A stretch of 64,000 bases of DNA, from positions 13,563-77,562 of the forward strand of contig CAKUAQ010000002.1 in the NCBI GenBank assembly GCA_934636435.1, read 5' to 3'. Numbering within the stretch: position 1 is the stretch's first letter; every line of letters starts with the position of its first letter. The position numbers and the translations under genes are program-made. Shown one piece after another: positions 19,110 to 28,814 of this stretch. Source of the stretch: an uncultured Eubacteriales bacterium (GTDB lineage: Bacteria > Bacillota > Clostridia > Oscillospirales > Acutalibacteraceae). The notes under the pieces were generated by a model. That model worked only from the letters and a program-made list of their open reading frames with translations. It was not told the DNA's origin and ran no database searches.

Positions 19110-19295
19110 TTACCAGCTTGCTTTCTTCACGCCCGGGATCTCGCCCTTGTAGGCCAGCTCACGGAAGCAAATACGGCAGATGCCGTACCGACGCAGATAG
19201 GCGTGGGGACGACCGCAGATCTTGCAGCGGTTGTACGCCCGGGTGGAGTACTTCGGCACAGCCTGCTGCTTGAGCTTCATAGACATTTTTGCCAT
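19110..19295 (-). CDS. rpsN: 30S ribosomal protein S14, zinc type (type Z)
   Basis: A 61-residue protein of the short zinc form, with CKIC and CRIC pairs separated by 12 residues (positions about 24-42). AAGGAGG lies 8 nt before ATG. The short zinc form is usual in Gram-positive bacteria. Confidence 0.97.
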   Translation of the reverse strand: MAKMSMKLKQQAVPKYSTRAYNRCKICGRPHAYLRRYGICRICFRELAYKGEIPGVKKASW

Positions 19296-19308
19296 CGTAT
19301 TCTCCTCC

Positions 19309-19848
19309 TTACTTCTCGAACGGAGCGCCCATCAGAGTGAGCAGCTCGCGCGCTTCTTCGTCGGTCTTGGCGGTGGTAACGAAGCACAGATCCATGCCCC
19401 GCACCTTGTCGATCTTATCGTAGTCGATCTCCGGGAAGATCAGCTGCTCCTTCAGACCCATATTGTAGTTGCCGCGGCCGTCGAAGGAGTTGGGGTTGAT
19501 GCCCCGGAAGTCACGCACGCGGGGCAGCGCCACATTGAACAGGCGCTCCACGAACTCGTACATCCGATCGCCCCGCAGGGTGACCTTGGCGCCGATGTTC
19601 ATGCCCTCACGCAGCTTGAAGTTTGCCACGCTCTTGCGGGCCTTGCACACCACCGGACGCTGACCGGTGATGGCGGACAGATCGTTGATGATGGCATCGA
19701 TGATCTTGGCGTTGTCCCGGGCCTCGCCGCAGCCGACGTTGATGACCACCTTATCCAGCTTCGGGATCTGCATGACGCTCTTGTAGCCGAACTTTTTCAT
19801 CAGGGCAGGAGCGATGTCCTGCTTATACTGTTCTTTTAACGCAGCCAT
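19309..19848 (-). CDS. rplE: 50S ribosomal protein L5
   Basis: A 179-residue protein with [18 protein letters not shown] and [19 protein letters not shown], both L5 signatures. It carries 5S rRNA and touches the P-site tRNA. AAGGAGGT precedes the start. Confidence 0.98.
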   Translation of the reverse strand: MAALKEQYKQDIAPALMKKFGYKSVMQIPKLDKVVINVGCGEARDNAKIIDAIINDLSAITGQRPVVCKARKSVANFKLREGMNIGAKVTLRGDRMYEFVERLFNVALPRVRDFRGINPNSFDGRGNYNMGLKEQLIFPEIDYDKIDKVRGMDLCFVTTAKTDEEARELLTLMGAPFEK

Positions 19849-19862
19849 TCTCTCCTACCTCC

Positions 19863-20195
19863 TTATAAAGTCTCGCCGCACTTTTTGCAGATGCGGACGG
19901 TGCGCATTTTGCCGTTATCGCCCGCCACCTTCTTGTGGGCGATGCGGGTGGGCTTTTTGCAGGCGGGGCAGATCACCTGCACCTTGGACGCATACATGGC
20001 GCCCTCGGCCTCGATGATGCCGCCGGGATCGCCCGCCTTGCGGGGCTTCACATGCTTTTTCACCATGTTCTGTCCCTCGACGATGACCTTGCCCTCCTTG
20101 GGGCTGACCGCCAGCACCTTACCGGACTGGCCGCGGTCGTCGCCGCTGATGATCAGGACGGTATCGTCCTTTTTCACATGCAGTTTGTTACTCAA
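19863..20195 (-). CDS. rplX: 50S ribosomal protein L24 (probable TTG start)
   Basis: A 110-residue KOW-domain protein (VKKDDTVLIISGDDRGQSG) with a C-terminal zinc ribbon, CPACKKPTRIAHKK then CKKCGETL. TTG 20195 is preferred because GGAGG lies 8 nt upstream; the ATG at 20210, which would overlap the rplN stop by one base, has that same GGAGG after it rather than before it. L24 is an early 50S assembly protein. Confidence 0.94.
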   Translation of the reverse strand: MSNKLHVKKDDTVLIISGDDRGQSGKVLAVSPKEGKVIVEGQNMVKKHVKPRKAGDPGGIIEAEGAMYASKVQVICPACKKPTRIAHKKVAGDNGKMRTVRICKKCGETL

Positions 20196-20209
20196 TTTCG
20201 ACACCTCCA

Positions 20210-20578
20210 TTACAGAACTTCGGGAGCCAGGGACAGGATCTTCATGTAATCCTTGTCGCGCAGCTCACGGGCCACAGGCCCGAAAATACGGGTGCCCCGG
20301 GGGGTCTTGTCATCACGGATGATGACCGCCGCATTCTCGTCAAAACGGATGTAGGTGCCGTCTGCACGGCGCACACCCTTCACGGAACGGACGATGACGG
20401 CCTTCACCACATCGCCCTTTTTCACGACGCCGCCGGGAGCGGCCTTCTTCACAGAAGCCACCACCACATCGCCGATATTGGCATACCTCCGGCCGGAACC
20501 GCCCAGAACACGAATGCACATCAGTTCTTTTGCTCCGGTATTGTCCGCCACCTTGAGGTAAGTTTGCTGTTGTACCAC
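20210..20578 (-). CDS. rplN: 50S ribosomal protein L14 (GTG start)
   Basis: Exactly 122 residues from GTG 20578, the family length, with [19 protein letters not shown] and [27 protein letters not shown] stands 7 nt before the GTG; an ATG eight codons upstream would lie before the ribosome site. L14 forms bridges with 16S rRNA. Confidence 0.97.
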   Translation of the reverse strand: MVQQQTYLKVADNTGAKELMCIRVLGGSGRRYANIGDVVVASVKKAAPGGVVKKGDVVKAVIVRSVKGVRRADGTYIRFDENAAVIIRDDKTPRGTRIFGPVARELRDKDYMKILSLAPEVL

Positions 20579-20670
20579 AGTTTTTCCTCCTTTCAAGGAC
20601 GCACCATTTTTATCACACCAACCCCGCTGACCGATTCAGCCGCGAGACGGTATGCGGTGCAACTGACACA

Positions 20671-20928
20671 TTATTTCGCTTTCTCGACAATGCCGGTGAC
20701 GCGCCAGCACTTGTCCTTGGACAGGTGGCGGGTCTCCATCACGGTCACGCGGTCGCCGACGCGGCACTCGTTGTTCTCGTCGTGAGCCTTCAGACGCACG
20801 GTGCGCTTGACGATCTTCTTGTACAGGGGATGACGCACGTTATCCTCGATGGCGATGACGACGGTCTTATCCATCTTATCGCTGACGACGATACCGGTGC
20901 GGGTCTTTCTCAAATTCCGCTCGCTCAT
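20671..20928 (-). CDS. rpsQ: 30S ribosomal protein S17
   Basis: An 85-residue OB-fold protein, [20 protein letters not shown], with the central [19 protein letters not shown] motif. Two adjacent ATG codons exist; the second (20928) has better spacing from AAGGAGG. The 92-nt gap to rplN shows no gene. Confidence 0.97.
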   Translation of the reverse strand: MSERNLRKTRTGIVVSDKMDKTVVIAIEDNVRHPLYKKIVKRTVRLKAHDENNECRVGDRVTVMETRHLSKDKCWRVTGIVEKAK

Positions 20929-20945
20929 CATAACTCCTCCTTCCG

Positions 20946-21155
20946 TTACGCCTCAGCCTTGAGCTCACGCTCACGCATAATGGTCTTCACAATGGCGATC
21001 TCCTTGCGGACGGCCTTCAGACGCATCGGATTGTCGAGCTGATTGATGGCGTGCTGGAAGCGCAGATGGAACAGCTCCTCTTTCAGATCCGCCAGCTTCT
21101 TATTCAGTTCGGTATCGCTCAGCTCACGGAGCTTCATCAAATCGTTCGCTTTCAT
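20946..21155 (-). CDS. rpmC: 50S ribosomal protein L29
   Basis: A 69-residue helical hairpin, [20 protein letters not shown], with [20 protein letters not shown]. It lies at the tunnel exit where trigger factor and SRP dock. It overlaps the rplP stop by 4 nt (ATGA), so translation is coupled. Confidence 0.97.
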   Translation of the reverse strand: MKANDLMKLRELSDTELNKKLADLKEELFHLRFQHAINQLDNPMRLKAVRKEIAIVKTIMRERELKAEA

Positions 21156-21580
21156 TCCTGCTCACCATCCGTTTCTTCCTTGCGGACAAATTTGCACTTG
21201 ATGGGCAGCTTGTTGGCAGCCAGACGCAGGGCTTCCCGCGCGTCCTCCTCCGCCACACCGGCCATCTCAAACAGCACGCGGCCCGGCTTCACCACGGCGA
21301 CCCAGTATTCCGGAGAACCTTTACCGGAGCCCATGCGGGTCTCGGCAGGCTTCTGGGTGATGGGCTTGTCGGGGAAAATCTTGATCCAGGTTTTACCGCC
21401 ACGCTTGGTGTAACGGGTCATGGCGATACGGGCGGCCTCGATCTGGCGGGAGGTGATCCACGCCGGCTCGAGAGCCTGCAGACCGAATTCGCCGTTGGAC
21501 ACCTTGTTGCCGCTGTAAGCCTTACCGGTCAGACGGCCGCGATGCACACGACGGTATTTCACTCTCTTGGGTAACAGCAT
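21152..21580 (-). CDS. rplP: 50S ribosomal protein L16
   Basis: A 142-residue protein, [20 protein letters not shown], with the signature block [20 protein letters not shown] and [20 protein letters not shown]. It helps place tRNA in the A site. It overlaps the rpsC end by one base and rpmC by four. Confidence 0.98.
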   Translation of the reverse strand: MLLPKRVKYRRVHRGRLTGKAYSGNKVSNGEFGLQALEPAWITSRQIEAARIAMTRYTKRGGKTWIKIFPDKPITQKPAETRMGSGKGSPEYWVAVVKPGRVLFEMAGVAEEDAREALRLAANKLPIKCKFVRKEETDGEQE

Positions 21581-22251
21581 TATTTACGGCCTCCTTCCCG
21601 GCGGTTCTTGGCGGTATTGCCCACCAGCACCTCGCCCCGGTAAATCCAGACCTTGACGCCGATCTTACCGTAGGTGGTGTTGGCCTCAGCAAAGCCATAG
21701 TCGATGTCCGCACGCAGGGTCTGCAGCGGAATGGTGCCCTCGTGGTACTGCTCCACACGGGCGATCTCCGCGCCGCCCAGACGGCCGGAGCACTTGGTCT
21801 TGATGCCGTTGGCGCCCAGCCGCATGGCGCGGCCGATGGCCTGCTTCATGGCGCGGCGGAAGGAGATCCGCTTCTCCAGCTGCTGGGCGATGTTCTCCGC
21901 CACCAGCTGCGCATTCACATCGGGGTTCTTGACCTCCACGATGTTCAGCAGGGTCTCTTTCCCGCCCAGCATCTGCTGGCAGGTCGCCTTCAGCTTGTCG
22001 ATCTCGCTGCCGCCCTTGCCGATCACCAGACCGGGCTTGGCGCAGTGGATGTTGATGCGCACCCGGTTGGAATCGCGCTCGATCTCGATGCGGGCGATAC
22101 CGGCTTCATACAGTTTCTTCTTCAGAAACTTCCGCAGGTTGTAGTCCGACACCAGAGTGTCGCCGAACTCGTTGTCCTTAACGAACCAACGGGAGTCCCA
22201 GTTTTTGATCACGCCGACCCGGAGGCCGTGAGGATTCACTTTCTGTCCCAT
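21580..22251 (-). CDS. rpsC: 30S ribosomal protein S3
   Basis: A 223-residue protein beginning [20 protein letters not shown]. The KH type-II domain has [20 protein letters not shown], and the C-terminal domain has [20 protein letters not shown]. It forms part of the mRNA entry channel helicase. Confidence 0.98.
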   Translation of the reverse strand: MGQKVNPHGLRVGVIKNWDSRWFVKDNEFGDTLVSDYNLRKFLKKKLYEAGIARIEIERDSNRVRINIHCAKPGLVIGKGGSEIDKLKATCQQMLGGKETLLNIVEVKNPDVNAQLVAENIAQQLEKRISFRRAMKQAIGRAMRLGANGIKTKCSGRLGGAEIARVEQYHEGTIPLQTLRADIDYGFAEANTTYGKIGVKVWIYRGEVLVGNTAKNRREGGRK

Positions 22252-22269
22252 ACTATAACCTCCTCCTGC

Positions 22270-22605
22270 TTATTCCATCTCTTTCAGCACCAGGGTGATG
22301 TGCGAGGACCGCTTTTCAATGCGGTAGGCACGCCCCTGAGCCCGAGGACGGATGCGTTTCATGATGGGGCCGGGGCAAACCATCGCCTCAGCGACATACA
22401 GGTTGGCTTTATCCAGATTGCAGTTGTTCTCGGCATTCGCCACAGCCGACTTCAGCAGCTTACCCACCGGCTCGCAGGCGGCCTTGGGGGTAAAGCGGAT
22501 GATGGCGGCGGCTTCCTCTACCGGCTTATTGCGGATGAGGTCGAGAACGATCTTGACTTTGCGAGGCGAAATACGCACATAGGTTGCTTGCGCCTTTGCT
22601 TCCAT
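22270..22605 (-). CDS. rplV: 50S ribosomal protein L22
   Basis: A 111-residue protein, [20 protein letters not shown], with [20 protein letters not shown]. The beta-hairpin that contains this segment lines the exit tunnel at its narrowest part, a macrolide-related site. Confidence 0.98.
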   Translation of the reverse strand: MEAKAQATYVRISPRKVKIVLDLIRNKPVEEAAAIIRFTPKAACEPVGKLLKSAVANAENNCNLDKANLYVAEAMVCPGPIMKRIRPRAQGRAYRIEKRSSHITLVLKEME

Positions 22606-22626
22606 GATTGATTCTCTCCTTTCCGC

Positions 22627-22899
22627 TTATTTCGTGCTCTTAGAGCCGGCGTGGCCCTTAAAAGTACGGGTGGGGGCAAACTCGCCCAGCTTGTGGCCGA
22701 TCATGTCCTCGGTGATGTACACCGGCACATGCTTGCGTCCGTCATGCACGGCGATGGTGTGTCCGACGAAGTTGGGGAAGATGGTGGAGGAGCGGCTCCA
22801 GGTCTTCAGGATGCGCTTCTCACCGGTCTCGTTCAACTCCTGGATCCGTTTCATCAGCACAGGCTGCACGAAAGGACCCTTCTTTACGCTTCTACCCAT
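22627..22899 (-). CDS. rpsS: 30S ribosomal protein S19
   Basis: A 90-residue protein, [19 protein letters not shown], with the signature [19 protein letters not shown] and a [14 protein letters not shown] tail. It forms part of the 30S head with S13. GAAAGGAGAT precedes the start. Confidence 0.98.
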   Translation of the reverse strand: MGRSVKKGPFVQPVLMKRIQELNETGEKRILKTWSRSSTIFPNFVGHTIAVHDGRKHVPVYITEDMIGHKLGEFAPTRTFKGHAGSKSTK

Positions 22900-22919
22900 A
22901 AATCTTGATCTCCTTTCGC

Positions 22920-23753
22920 TTACTTGCTGTTACGGCGCTTCACGATAAACTTATCGGAGCGGTTGTGGGTCTTACGGGTCTTGTAACCCAGGGCGGGCTT
23001 GCCCCAGGGGGTCACGGGGCCGGGACGACCCACGGGAGACTTACCTTCACCACCGCCGTGGGGGTGATCGTTGGGGTTCATAACAGAACCGCGCACGGTG
23101 GGACGCCAACCCATGTGGCGCTTACGGCCGGCTTTACCGATCTGCACATTGCTGTGCTCCACGTTGCCCACCTGACCGATGGTGGCCATGCAGTTCAGCG
23201 GCACATTCCGCATCTCGCCGGAGGGCAGACGCACCATGGCGAGACCGTTTTCCTTACCCATGAGCTGCGCCATCACGCCGGCGGAACGGGCCAGCTGCGC
23301 ACCCTTGCCGGGATACAGCTCCACGTTGTGGACGAAGGTACCGGTGGGGATGCTGCTCAGGGGCAGCGCGTTGCCGGGCTTAATGTCGGCAGCGGCGCCG
23401 GCGGTCACGGTGTCTCCCACCTTCAGACCGACGGGAGCGATGATATACCGCTTTTCGCCGTCCGCATACTGCACCAGCGCGATGTGGGCCGAGCGGTTGG
23501 GATCGTATTCCAGCGTCATCACGGTACCGGCGACATCCAGCTTATTGCGCTTAAAGTCGATGATCCGGTATTTCTGGCGGTTGCCGCCGCCCCGGTGACG
23601 GATGGTGATGCGGCCGTAGCTGTTGCGGCCGGCATTCTTGGACTTGGGAGCCAGCAGGCTCTTTTCCGGAGCTACTTTGGACAGCACGCTGTAATCAATC
23701 ACGGACATACCGCGGCGGCCCGGAGTAGTCGGCTTATAAATCTTTGTAGCCAT
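22920..23753 (-). CDS. rplB: 50S ribosomal protein L2
   Basis: A 277-residue protein, [20 protein letters not shown], with the conserved C-terminal block [20 protein letters not shown] whose histidine lies near the peptidyl-transferase centre. ATG 23753 follows TAGGAGAG. A 130-nt gap before it has no gene. Confidence 0.98.
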   Translation of the reverse strand: MATKIYKPTTPGRRGMSVIDYSVLSKVAPEKSLLAPKSKNAGRNSYGRITIRHRGGGNRQKYRIIDFKRNKLDVAGTVMTLEYDPNRSAHIALVQYADGEKRYIIAPVGLKVGDTVTAGAAADIKPGNALPLSSIPTGTFVHNVELYPGKGAQLARSAGVMAQLMGKENGLAMVRLPSGEMRNVPLNCMATIGQVGNVEHSNVQIGKAGRKRHMGWRPTVRGSVMNPNDHPHGGGEGKSPVGRPGPVTPWGKPALGYKTRKTHNRSDKFIVKRRNSK

Positions 23754-23883
23754 TCTATTCACTCTCCTATTTTCAGGCTGCACACAAGGCGTTGCCTTGG
23801 CTTGCCAGGCTTAGCGGAGACGCGGCCCGCAGGCCGTCTTTCCGTCTCCATACATTGCCGGACGGGGTTCCTTCCGGAACGTC

Positions 23884-24174
23884 TCAGAACATTCCGTTGA
23901 AGAACTCGATGGTCTTGGACTCAGCCGTCAGGGTGACGACCGCCTTTTTCCAGTCAGAGGTGTAGCCCTCGAACCGGCCGTAGCGGCGCTTTTTGCCCTT
24001 CATGCTGATGGTGTTGACCTTGGCCACCTTCACGCCGAAGATCTCCTCCACCGCCTTGGCGATCTCGATCTTGTTGGCGCCGTCCGCCACGCGGAAGGTG
24101 TACTTCTTGTCGCTCAGCGCAGCACTGGATTTCTCCGTGATGACGGGGGCGAGGATAATATCACGAGCATCCAT
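23884..24174 (-). CDS. rplW: 50S ribosomal protein L23
   Basis: A 96-residue protein, MDARDIILAPVITEKSSAAL, with FRVADGANKIEIAKAVEEIF and KKRRYGRFEGYTSDWKKAVV. It is the main docking site for SRP and trigger factor. ATG 24174 shares one base with the rplD stop (TGATG); the GTG one codon earlier is also possible. Confidence 0.97.
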   Translation of the reverse strand: MDARDIILAPVITEKSSAALSDKKYTFRVADGANKIEIAKAVEEIFGVKVAKVNTISMKGKKRRYGRFEGYTSDWKKAVVTLTAESKTIEFFNGMF

Positions 24175-24797
24175 CACTTATAAACCTCCTCCATCTGTGC
24201 CACGGCGTCCTTGACGACGATGAACTTATCGGCGTTGAGGACATCGTAGACATTCAGGGTGTTGACCAGAGCGGTCTTGACACCGGGAATATTGCGGGCG
24301 GAGCAAACGATCTTCTCGTTCTTCTCCGGCAGCACCAGCAGCACCTTCTTGTCGGCACCCAGAGCGGCCAGCATGGAGACGATGGTCTTGGTCTTGTACT
24401 CGTCCATTGCCAGGCTGTCCAGCACCAGCATCTCCTCGGCAGCCACCTTGGAGGAGAAGGCCGACTTCAGAGCCAGACGGCGCATCTTCTTGGGCAGCAC
24501 AAACCGATAGGAGCGGGGCTTCGGACCCAGCGCGATACCGCCGTGGGTCCACTGGGGAGCCCGGGTCGAGCCCTGGCGGGCGTGACCGGTGCCCTTCTGG
24601 CGCCACGGCTTTTTGCCGCCGCCGCTGACCTCGGTGCGGGTCTTGGTGGACTGAGTGCCCTGACGCTGATTGGCCAGGTAGTTGACTACGGCGCTGTGCA
24701 GCACGGTCTTGTTGGGCTCGATGCCGAACACGTCGGCGCTCAGCTCCAGCGTGCCGGTCTGCTTGCCGGTCATATCATATACGGAAACTGTAGGCAT
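24174..24797 (-). CDS. rplD: 50S ribosomal protein L4
   Basis: A 207-residue protein, MPTVSVYDMTGKQTGTLELS, with the tunnel loop GGGKKPWRQKGTGHARQGST and GPKPRSYRFVLPKKMRRLAL. In gamma-proteobacteria L4 represses its own operon through the S10 leader; a comparable role for the hairpin-rich leader here is only a possibility. Confidence 0.98.
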   Translation of the reverse strand: MPTVSVYDMTGKQTGTLELSADVFGIEPNKTVLHSAVVNYLANQRQGTQSTKTRTEVSGGGKKPWRQKGTGHARQGSTRAPQWTHGGIALGPKPRSYRFVLPKKMRRLALKSAFSSKVAAEEMLVLDSLAMDEYKTKTIVSMLAALGADKKVLLVLPEKNEKIVCSARNIPGVKTALVNTLNVYDVLNADKFIVVKDAVAQMEEVYK

Positions 24798-24814
24798 CTG
24801 TAACTCCTCCTTCC

Positions 24815-25450
24815 TTAGGCTTTCTTGACGGTGTCGGAGATGACCACGATGCCCTTGCGTGCGCCGGGGATGGCGCCCTTAATGGCGATCAGGTTATTCT
24901 CCGCGTCGATCTTCACGATCTCCAGGTTCTGCACGGTGACCCGCTCAGCACCCAGATGGCCGGCGCCCTTCATACCCTTGTATACACGGGAGGGAGAGGA
25001 GCAGGCGCCCAGAGAGCCGGCGTGCCGCGCCACAGGGCCGGTACCGTGGGTCTCTTTGAGCCGCTGGAAGTTCCAGCGCTTGATCGCGCCGGCGTAGCCC
25101 TTACCCTTGCTGGTGCCGACCACGTCCACGTGCTCGCCCACCGCAAAGGCATCGGTCTTGACCACGTCGCCCACATTCAGAGCGGCGCAATCCGCCAGAC
25201 GGAATTCCCGCAGGATACGCTTGGGAGCTACATCGGACTTGGCGAAATGGCCCTTCATGGGCTTGTTGACCTTCTCGGCCTTGACATCCTCAAAGCCCAG
25301 CTGGATCGCCTCGTAGCCGTCGTTCTCCACGGTTTTCTTCTGAACCACGACACAGGGACCCGCCTCAACGACGGTCACCGGAATGACGCAGCCCTTTTCG
25401 TCGAAGATCTGGGTCATGCCGATCTTACGACCAATGATTCCTTTTTGCAT
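24815..25450 (-). CDS. rplC: 50S ribosomal protein L3
   Basis: A 211-residue protein, [20 protein letters not shown], with the loop [20 protein letters not shown] that reaches the peptidyl-transferase centre. ATG 25450 follows AAAGGAGG; the 17-codon upstream extension lacks such a site. Confidence 0.98.
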   Translation of the reverse strand: MQKGIIGRKIGMTQIFDEKGCVIPVTVVEAGPCVVVQKKTVENDGYEAIQLGFEDVKAEKVNKPMKGHFAKSDVAPKRILREFRLADCAALNVGDVVKTDAFAVGEHVDVVGTSKGKGYAGAIKRWNFQRLKETHGTGPVARHAGSLGACSSPSRVYKGMKGAGHLGAERVTVQNLEIVKIDAENNLIAIKGAIPGARKGIVVISDTVKKA

Positions 25451-25599
25451 AGTGACTATACCTCCTTTGGTTATTGGTTGATCCCGGCACCCGTGCTGCA
25501 CCGGCCGCGGCTTTCCGGGTCAATCCCGGAGTTCCCGGCAGGGGCGGGGCGCCAAAACCAACGTGACCTCGCATAATGGACCTCTGCCAAACCGTAGGT

Positions 25600-25911
25600 T
25601 TACAGTTTGATCTCGATGTCCACACCGGCGGGGAGTTCAAGGCCCTGCAGGGCCTCAACGGTCTTGTTGGACGGTCTGAGGATGTCGATCAGACGCTTGT
25701 GGGTGCGGGTTTCGAACTGCTCACGGGCATCCTTGTACTTGTGAACGGCCCGCAGGATGGTGACGACCTCTTTCTCCGTGGGGAGCGGCACGGGGCCAGA
25801 CACACGGGCGCCGGTGCGGTGGGCGGTCTCCACGATCTTGGCCGCCGCCTGATCCACCAGCTGATGGTCATACCCTTTGATGCGAATACGGATTTTTTCT
25901 TTGACTGCCAC
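25600..25911 (-). CDS. rpsJ: 30S ribosomal protein S10 (GTG start)
   Basis: A 103-residue protein, [20 protein letters not shown] after the start, with [20 protein letters not shown] and [23 protein letters not shown] 25911 lies 9 nt after AAGGAGG. It is the first gene of the operon. S10 also works in transcription antitermination as NusE. No rpsL, rpsG, fusA or tuf precedes it within the window. Confidence 0.98.
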   Translation of the reverse strand: MAVKEKIRIRIKGYDHQLVDQAAAKIVETAHRTGARVSGPVPLPTEKEVVTILRAVHKYKDAREQFETRTHKRLIDILRPSNKTVEALQGLELPAGVDIEIKL

Positions 25912-26283
25912 TATAAAACGCCTCCTTAAAAATTTGAGTTGGCGGGCGACGCTGAAAACCTGACACAGAGCCGGGTGTTTCCACCCTTTCCATGAAAAAA
26001 CCGGCGGCTCGCTACCAGCGAACCCCGGGTCGGCACAGCGTCCTGCATTCAGAGACCGGCAAAAGTCGCAAGTATCGGCACACTCCGCCCGTTGGGCAGG
26101 CGGAAACGCCTCTCTGCCAGCCGCTGCACACAGTATTCTTTCGCCCGGTTTGAAATCGGACATACTCAGCAGAAAAACCGGCTCAAACGAGCCGCAACCT
26201 CCTGCGTCATCGCATATCGTGCAGTCGTGCGCTCCGACGGAAAACGGGCACAATACGCCTGTCCTCCGCAATCACGCTCGACT
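25912..26283 (-). promoter_or_regulatory. 365-nt leader of the S10 operon with terminator-like hairpins
   Basis: No gene lies between the promoter and rpsJ. Read leftward, two hairpins are followed by T-runs. One is GGCTC-GTTT-GAGCC then GGTTTTT (about 26170-26192). The other is a 7-bp stem GGTTCGC/GCGAGCC with loop TGGTA, then GCCGGTTTTTT (about 25994-26023). Both look like transcription terminators or attenuators ahead of a 31-gene operon. The open frame through the leader that joins rpsJ has no ribosome site. Confidence 0.55.
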
Positions 26284-26312
26284 ATCATACCGCAAACCGG
26301 CGGAAATTGCAA
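26284..26312 (-). promoter_or_regulatory. Main promoter of the S10-spc-alpha operon
   Basis: Read leftward: TTGCAA (26307-26312), a 17-bp spacer and TATGAT (26284-26289). Just upstream (26313-26350) lie four A/T tracts spaced about 10 bp apart, the layout of an UP element and of bent DNA. Confidence 0.75.
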
Positions 26313-26357
26313 GCATTTTTTTGCATTTTTTCAAAAAATTTTTCGGTGTTTTTTTGC

Positions 26358-26375
26358 ACCACCATATATGGTGGT
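26358..26375. repeat. Perfect 18-bp palindrome upstream of the S10 operon promoter
   Basis: ACCACCATATATGGTGGT is self-complementary over its full length, about 46 bp upstream of the -35 box. It could be an operator for a dimeric regulator. The rest of 26376-26700 shows no gene. Confidence 0.5.
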
Positions 26376-26701
26376 TGCAGAGATTTCGGCCGCAAAATAC
26401 AGAGACACCGCAGGAGCATTCCGGCGGTGCCCGGGACACGGCAACCAAAAAACCGCGGCCGTCAAGCCGAATTCCGGTACGGACCCCGCACCGAACGGCA
26501 TCCGCACCGGCGGTTGCAGGTCACCGCACATTCCATCCCCAGCACCACACCGTTATATAATAAGGACGGCGTGTACTCTAAAAATCGGCGCTCCCGCTCC
26601 CCCGCTCTCCTCTCGCCGACTTTCGTCGTGCACACACCATAAATCCCCTCCCCACTCCCGGCGTGCAATCGGATACCTAACATCTGCCAGCTAACAACCA
26701 T

Positions 26702-26730
26702 TTGACAAATCTGCACAGTCGGAGTACAAT
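26702..26730 (+). promoter_or_regulatory. Promoter of the GNAT gene
   Basis: TTGACA (26702-26707), 17-bp spacer, TACAAT (26725-26730), 60 nt before the start codon. Confidence 0.8.
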
Positions 26731-26790
26731 AGGGGGCGTACGGATACTGCAACGCCTGTTTTTTTATCCGCCGAGGAGGAGGAACCACCG

Positions 26791-27942
26791 ATGACATCCA
26801 CGATTGAGACGACCGCCGTCACCGTGCGGGAAGTAACCACCAAAACGGAGCTGCGCCGGTTCGTAGACTATCCCAATCAGCTGTACCGGGATGTGCCCCA
26901 GTTTGTGCCCGCCTTTTACGGAGACGATCTGGCGGACTGGGACCGCGCCAAAAACCCCGCCTTCGACTATTGCGATGCCCGATGCTGGCTGGCCTATCGG
27001 GACGGGGAGATCGTCGGGCGCATCGGCGCCATCCTCAGCCACAAGGCCAACGAGAAATGGCACACCAACCGGATGCGGTTCTCCCAGGTGGACTTCATCG
27101 ACGATCCGGCGGTGTCCTCCGCCCTGTTTGCCGCCGTGGAGGGCTGGGCCGCCGAAAAGGGCTGCGACCAGATCCACGGACCGCTGGGCTTCTGCGACAT
27201 GGACCGGGAGGGCATGCTGGTGGAGGGCTTTGACCGCCGCAGTATGTTCATCACCTATTATAATCACCCCTACTACAACGACCATTTGGAGCGGCTGGGC
27301 TACCGCAAGGACACCGACTGGGTGGAATTTTATATTGAAGCGCCCACCCCGGACAGTCCCCAGGGCATCAAGCTGCACCGCATCGCCCAGCACGTGCTGC
27401 GCAGCCGCAAGCTCCATGTGGCTAACGTCAGACACCAGTGGCAGTATCCCCCGCTGGTGGAGCAGGTGTTTCGGCTGGTGAACGAGGCGTATGCGCCCCT
27501 CTATGGTGTGGTGGAGCTGAACGAACGGCAGGTGAAAAAGTATAAGACCAAGTTCGCCCCGCTCATCAACCCCCATCTGGCGTGCTTCGTGATGGATGAG
27601 CAGGAGCGGATGGTGGCGTTCGGGGTCAGCGCCCCCTCCATGGCGACCGCTATGCAAAAGAGCCGGGGACGGCTGTTCCCCACCGGCTGGGTGCGGGTGC
27701 TGCACGATCTGCGGAAGAACGACACGGCCGATATGCTGCTCATCGCCGTGAAACCGGAGCTGCAGGGCGTCGGCATCAACGCCATCATCCTCGACCACCT
27801 GATTCAGGGGGCAGCGAAAATGGGCATCCGCTTTGCGGAGACCGGCCCTCAGCTGGAAACCAACAGCAAGATCCTCGCCCAGTGGAAAATGTTTGATAAG
27901 GATCAGCACAAGCGCCGCCGCTGCTATATTAAGGATATATAA
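26791..27942 (+). CDS. GNAT-superfamily acetyltransferase-like protein
   Basis: A 383-residue protein of the YghO-like group of large GNAT-fold proteins. The N-terminal half has FVDYPNQLYRDVPQFVPAFY, DYCDARCWLAYRDGEIVGRI and GPLGFCDMDREGMLVEGF. The C-terminal half has an acyltransferase-like ELQGVGINAIILDHLIQGAA helix and ends RRRCYIKDI. The acceptor is unknown. GAGGAGG lies directly upstream. It forms its own transcription unit between a promoter at 26702 and a strong terminator. Confidence 0.75.
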   Translation: MTSTIETTAVTVREVTTKTELRRFVDYPNQLYRDVPQFVPAFYGDDLADWDRAKNPAFDYCDARCWLAYRDGEIVGRIGAILSHKANEKWHTNRMRFSQVDFIDDPAVSSALFAAVEGWAAEKGCDQIHGPLGFCDMDREGMLVEGFDRRSMFITYYNHPYYNDHLERLGYRKDTDWVEFYIEAPTPDSPQGIKLHRIAQHVLRSRKLHVANVRHQWQYPPLVEQVFRLVNEAYAPLYGVVELNERQVKKYKTKFAPLINPHLACFVMDEQERMVAFGVSAPSMATAMQKSRGRLFPTGWVRVLHDLRKNDTADMLLIAVKPELQGVGINAIILDHLIQGAAKMGIRFAETGPQLETNSKILAQWKMFDKDQHKRRRCYIKDI

Positions 27943-27945
27943 AGA

Positions 27946-27989
27946 ACCGCGCGCCGCCCGGATCTCCGGGCGGCGCGCGGTCGTTTTGT
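27946..27989. terminator. Bidirectional terminator between the GNAT gene and znuB
   Basis: A 17-bp perfect GC stem (27946-27962 with 27965-27981, loop TC) followed by CGTTTTG on the plus strand. It lies between two convergent genes. Confidence 0.85.
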
Positions 27990-28007
27990 CGGTTGCCGTG
28001 AATGGGC

Positions 28008-28814
28008 TCACTTTTCCCGCATGAGAAATGTGCCGAAGAAGATCGCCGCCTGCACCAGAATGATGGTGGGGCCGGTGGCGACGCCGTTATAATAGGACAG
28101 CAGCAGCCCCAGCACCCCGGCGAACAGCCCAAAGATCAGCGCCAGCAGATGATAGCTGCGCATACTGCGCGCCACATGGCGGGACGCCGCTGCCGGGAGA
28201 ATGAGCATGGCGTTGATGAGCAGCAGCCCCACCCAGCGGATCGCCAGCATCACCACCACGGCAATCAGCACCACAAAGAGGTTGTCCAGCAGCCCCACCC
28301 GCAGACCCTTGCTGCGGGCGACCGCCGGGCTGATGCTCACCGCGTGGAAGCCGTTGAAGCACAGGCACCACACCACCGCCGTCGCCACCAGCACCAACCC
28401 CAGCAGCCACAGCTCCTGCCGGGTGATGCTCAGCACATCCCCGATGAGCAGGCTCTGATAATTGGCGAAGTTGCCGCCCCGGGACAGCAGCACCAGCCCC
28501 AGCGCCACCCCCACCGAGGAGAACACTCCGATGACCGTGTCGGTGGACGCCAGACGGGAATGGCGGATGCGGTTCATCAGCAGCGCAAACACCACCGCAA
28601 ACGCCACCATAATCCATTCGTATTGGCTGACCCCCGCCACCACGCCGATGGCGACCCCCGTCAGCGCCGAATGCCCCAGCGCGTCGGAGAAAAAGGACAT
28701 CCCGTTATTCACCACCAGCGTGCCGAGGATGGACAGCAGCGGCACCAGCAGCAGGATCGCCCCCAGCGCCATACGCATGAAATCGTATTGCCAAAAGCTG
28801 AAAATTCCGCTCAT
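28008..28814 (-). CDS. znuB: Zinc/manganese-type ABC transporter permease
   Basis: A 268-residue membrane protein with about seven or eight helices. Family blocks include FFSDALGHSALTGVAIGVVA near residue 43, where the helix bears the coupling motif, and LLLINAMLILPAAASRHVAR near the C-terminus. Substrate binding and energy come from the two upstream genes. The start overlaps the znuC stop by one base (TGATG) and follows GGAGGTGAG. Mn2+ specificity cannot be excluded. Confidence 0.88.
   Translation of the reverse strand: MSGIFSFWQYDFMRMALGAILLLVPLLSILGTLVVNNGMSFFSDALGHSALTGVAIGVVAGVSQYEWIMVAFAVVFALLMNRIRHSRLASTDTVIGVFSSVGVALGLVLLSRGGNFANYQSLLIGDVLSITRQELWLLGLVLVATAVVWCLCFNGFHAVSISPAVARSKGLRVGLLDNLFVVLIAVVVMLAIRWVGLLLINAMLILPAAASRHVARSMRSYHLLALIFGLFAGVLGLLLSYYNGVATGPTIILVQAAIFFGTFLMREK

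Noticed and set aside
25912..26271. A long Cys-containing N-terminal extension of rpsJ through the leader
   Set aside because: S10 length fits the GTG start with a strong ribosome site; the extension crosses two terminator-like hairpins and lacks any site of its own.
26462..26797. A minus-strand frame upstream of the S10 promoter
   Set aside because: Its start overlaps the GNAT gene start and it covers that gene's promoter; no family features.
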